A stretch of 64,000 nt of DNA from Chitinophaga caeni (GTDB lineage: Bacteria > Bacteroidota > Bacteroidia > Chitinophagales > Chitinophagaceae), in contig NZ_CP023777.1 of assembly GCF_002557795.1 (NCBI RefSeq), positions 5,215,922-5,279,921 on the forward strand. The letters are read 5' to 3'. Below are positions 61,356 to 64,000 of the stretch, in pieces; the stretch's first letter is position 1, and each line of letters begins with the position of its first letter. Below the pieces are notes generated by a model, which was not told where the DNA came from, did no database searches, and was given only the letters and a program-made list of their open reading frames with translations. The translations under genes and the position numbers were made by a program.

Positions 61356-64000
61356 TTAAAAAGTAGCATTCACACCAAATACGAAACTTTTCACGAGCGG
61401 GTAAAAGTTACCGGCATTCAATTCCGGATCTAAGCCCGGGTAATTGGTGATCGTGAATAAATTCTGTGCATCGAATGAAATTCGGAATGAAGAGAATAAT
61501 TGCTGTTTCGCGATTAACTTGTTAGGCAAGGTATAACCGAGTGTTATGTTCCGCGCTCTCAGGAAAGTAGCATCTACCAACCAGTAATCCGATCCTCCTT
61601 GATACCCCGAATAAGTAGCATCATACAAGGAAGTAGGGAAATTGCCCGACGTGTTATACACGCTCCAACGGCTTGCGGAAACCGGCATCGCGTTGAAACC
61701 GAATGCATCCATTGTTGATTCTTGCGCCCTGCCGCTTGCGTATGGAGATATTTTCTGTTGTTTCATGCCGGACAAGAAAATATTCAGATCTAGGCCTTTG
61801 TACTTGAAGGTATTCCCGATCCCGAAGATGAACTTAGGATCATTATTACCGATATAAGTTCTATCGGCTTCAGAGATCATACCATCGGGCGCCACGAGGT
61901 TACCATCGCTATCGTACCCGTGAATATCACGGATGATGATGCCACCCGGAATCATTCCCGGCATTTGTGGAATTGCTTTACCGTCGCCGTATTCCCCCTT
62001 GTATAATCCATCTGATTTATAACCGAAGATCGGTGAGAACAAAGCTTTCTTTCCCGATTCGTATTCATACTTTGCCAGTACTTTTTTCGATTCTTCCGAA
62101 CGCTCTAACCAATAGTTCAGGTAATGGGAAAAATTGATCGTTGTAGACCATTCGAAGCCACCTTCTTTATACGACTGGATATTTTTGGAAGTCAGCGCTA
62201 TTTCGTACCCGGTAGAGCGGGTTTTGCCTGCATTGGCATATACGCCGCTAATGATAAATCCAGTAGGATAAGGCACTTCGCTGATCAGGTTGCGAATCGT
62301 TTTGTTGAAATAATCTACGGAACCGGAAAGCCTGTTCTTGAATAAACCGAAGTCTAGTCCCAGGTTGATTTCGCCTGCCGTTTCCCATGTCAAGTTAGGA
62401 TTGGCCGCCCTGCTGAGCGCCAAACCGGAGCTCAAACTGCCCGTTCCGAAATAAGCATTTAGGCTGCTGCCGTATAATGCGAAGGCTGCGGAACCGATAG
62501 AACTGTTGCCCGTTTCGCCGTACCCGGCACGTAGTTTCAGGAAGGAAATCGTGTTAACAGGTCTCAGCCAAGGCTCGTCAGATAATACCCAACCTGCTGA
62601 AACAGCCGGGAAATAACCCCATTTTTTATTTTCCGCGAAGATAGAAGATCCATCCCTGCGAATGGAAGCTTGCAAGGTGATATTACCATTATAAGTATAA
62701 ATGGCGCGGGCAAAATAAGAAGCCCAGGTTGTTTCACTTTTATTGGATCCTACCGTTGGCCTATCGGATTGACCGGATTGCAAAGCATAATACAGGAGCG
62801 CATCCGACAAGAAGTTTTGATTACCGGCATTAAACCCGCTCCATTCTGTTTGTTGATAGGTGTACCCGGCCACGGCATTTAAACTATGTTTTGCTGAGAA
62901 TTGCTTGGTGTAGTTCAACGTGTACTCGTACATCTTGGATTGGGACTCTGATTCATAAATCCCGGCAGAACCGTTGGCCTGCTGCCCGTATAAGAATGTT
63001 TTCGGGAAGTAGGTATTACGTTTGGAACTTGATTGATCGTAGCTAAAATTAGCCCTGGCTTTCAAACCGTCTACAATTTTCCATTCTCCATATGCACTAC
63101 TGAGAATGCGGTTGGATTTCGTAAGATCGGTAATCGTTCCGTAAGACAAGGGGTTAGGAATCGTGGGATAATAAGGACTTAAAGGATAGCTTCCGTCTTC
63201 TTCCTGCAAAGGAACATTCGGGGCCCAGTAAATAGCTGCCGTGATGATACCGCCGTTCTCAAACGATCCACCGGTAATTGTATTATTCGCTTGTGAATTA
63301 GACAAAACGATATTGGCGCCTACATTAATTTTATCAGATATTTCCTGGTCAATGTTCAACCGACCATTATATCTTTTATAATCTGTTCCGATAATCACCC
63401 CGCGTTGATCGAAGTAATTACCCGAGGCAAAGTACCTCGTTTTGCCGTTACCGCCGGAAAGAGAAATATTATGTTGTTGAGTCAGACCGTTTCTTATGAT
63501 AGCATCCGTGGCTGACTTGGAAGATGCATCGGCCTGCGCGATTTCATCCGGGGAATAAACCGGTGTATATGGATCTACCGTTGAAGCATCCACGGAACCA
63601 TAGTACGGCGCAATTTTATTGTCCCTATACCATTTTTCCTCGCGCAATAAGTTCCTTTGCATCATGTATTCCTTGGCATTAAAAACGGGATACATCTTAT
63701 CAACTTTCTGCAAACCGTAGGTCCCGGAATATTGCAAGTTTGGCTTACCGGCAGCTCCCCTTTTCGTGGTAATTAAAACGACACCCGCACCTGCCCTGGC
63801 GCCGTAGATAGAGGCGGCGCTCGCATCTTTTAAAAATTGGATGGACTCAATATCATTGGGATTGATAAAATTTAAAGGAGATTTATCCACGCCTCCAACC
63901 GCGTATTTTGATCCGACACCGCCATCCATACTAGGTTGGCCTGCCGCGTCATTAACGGGTATTCCATCGATCACGTAAAGCACGCCTGCATTGGCAAAGG
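61356..64000 (-). CDS. SusC/RagA TonB-dependent transporter, N-terminus outside window
   Basis: At least 881 residues; the frame is open to the right edge, and the N-terminal signal peptide, carboxypeptidase-like domain and part of the plug are missing. The first visible part is the SusC plug: ANAGVLYVIDGIPVNDAAGQ, then NPNDIESIQFLKDASAASIY and GARAGAGVVLITTKRGA, the diagnostic SusC/RagA signature. The remaining ~780 residues form a 22-strand beta barrel, ending FVFGVNATF with a terminal aromatic as required for outer-membrane insertion. It imports oligosaccharides with TonB energy and forms the complex with SusD. First gene of the polysaccharide locus in this window. Confidence 0.96.
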   Translation of the reverse strand, partial: FANAGVLYVIDGIPVNDAAGQPSMDGGVGSKYAVGGVDKSPLNFINPNDIESIQFLKDASAASIYGARAGAGVVLITTKRGAAGKPNLQYSGTYGLQKVDKMYPVFNAKEYMMQRNLLREEKWYRDNKIAPYYGSVDASTVDPYTPVYSPDEIAQADASSKSATDAIIRNGLTQQHNISLSGGNGKTRYFASGNYFDQRGVIIGTDYKRYNGRLNIDQEISDKINVGANIVLSNSQANNTITGGSFENGGIITAAIYWAPNVPLQEEDGSYPLSPYYPTIPNPLSYGTITDLTKSNRILSSAYGEWKIVDGLKARANFSYDQSSSKRNTYFPKTFLYGQQANGSAGIYESESQSKMYEYTLNYTKQFSAKHSLNAVAGYTYQQTEWSGFNAGNQNFLSDALLYYALQSGQSDRPTVGSNKSETTWASYFARAIYTYNGNITLQASIRRDGSSIFAENKKWGYFPAVSAGWVLSDEPWLRPVNTISFLKLRAGYGETGNSSIGSAAFALYGSSLNAYFGTGSLSSGLALSRAANPNLTWETAGEINLGLDFGLFKNRLSGSVDYFNKTIRNLISEVPYPTGFIISGVYANAGKTRSTGYEIALTSKNIQSYKEGGFEWSTTINFSHYLNYWLERSEESKKVLAKYEYESGKKALFSPIFGYKSDGLYKGEYGDGKAIPQMPGMIPGGIIIRDIHGYDSDGNLVAPDGMISEADRTYIGNNDPKFIFGIGNTFKYKGLDLNIFLSGMKQQKISPYASGRAQESTMDAFGFNAMPVSASRWSVYNTSGNFPTSLYDATYSGYQGGSDYWLVDATFLRARNITLGYTLPNKLIAKQQLFSSFRISFDAQNLFTITNYPGLDPELNAGNFYPLVKSFVFGVNATF

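Overview
The window looks like a chromosomal segment of a Chitinophaga-like member of the Bacteroidota (family Chitinophagaceae). The basis is a type IX secretion (T9SS) protein and a T9SS sorting domain, a SusC/SusD pair with a glycoside hydrolase, LytTR/LytS signalling pairs, a bactofilin next to AtpZ/AtpI genes, and promoters of the Bacteroidota form TTTG-N19-TAnnTTTG upstream of many genes. No database search was possible; family names come from motifs and remembered sequence patterns.

Layout. 1-4438: porW/sprE-like T9SS gene (cut by the left edge), divergent from a rightward cluster with a small membrane protein, a bactofilin, AtpZ/AtpI, a second membrane protein and a SprT-like protein. 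4600-10300: an AT-rich accessory island of unrelated genes all on the minus strand (AlbA_2/ATPase protein, APH-like kinase, alpha/beta hydrolase, DUF4240 lipoprotein, PH-domain protein). They are separated by structured spacers and by remnants of a second AlbA-type gene and of a GrpB-family gene. 10361-18139: housekeeping genes (OsmC-like, yidC, pyrG, acyl-CoA thioesterase, HD hydrolase, precorrin-2 dehydrogenase). 18139-21312: the siroheme/sulfite-reductase operon, preceded by what looks like a complete cysteine attenuator: promoter, 10-residue leader peptide with three consecutive Cys codons, competing hairpins and a terminator. 21547-34266: Ada-like methyltransferase, HAD phosphatase, rpsA, rhomboid protease, a DUF3472 protein, ispH, a LytTR/TPR-kinase pair and cmk. 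34418-39305: three consecutive secreted proteins, two of them fibre-like paralogues and one with a T9SS sorting domain. 39911-46111: ribonuclease Z, STAS protein, clpC, DUF4920 protein and di-haem peroxidase. 46294-46765: tRNA-Asp, a broken GIY-YIG gene and a decayed second copy of the tRNA. 46905-58130: accessory genes (Nudix-like secreted protein, serine hydrolase, a retropepsin-like protein without its catalytic Asp residues, a second LytS/LytTR pair, DUF4386/DUF6326 membrane proteins, acyltransferase, MerR regulator, NTF2-like protein). 58227-64000: a polysaccharide utilisation locus, susC-susD-GH16, cut by the right edge.

Three copies (23348, 50397, 57328) of a ~320-332 bp element with 18-bp terminal inverted repeats and 9-bp target duplications form a MITE family. 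No transposase gene, CRISPR array, rRNA or prophage is visible. The items I consider most worth following are the cysteine attenuator, the MITE family, the cassette-like island and the paired fibre-like surface proteins.
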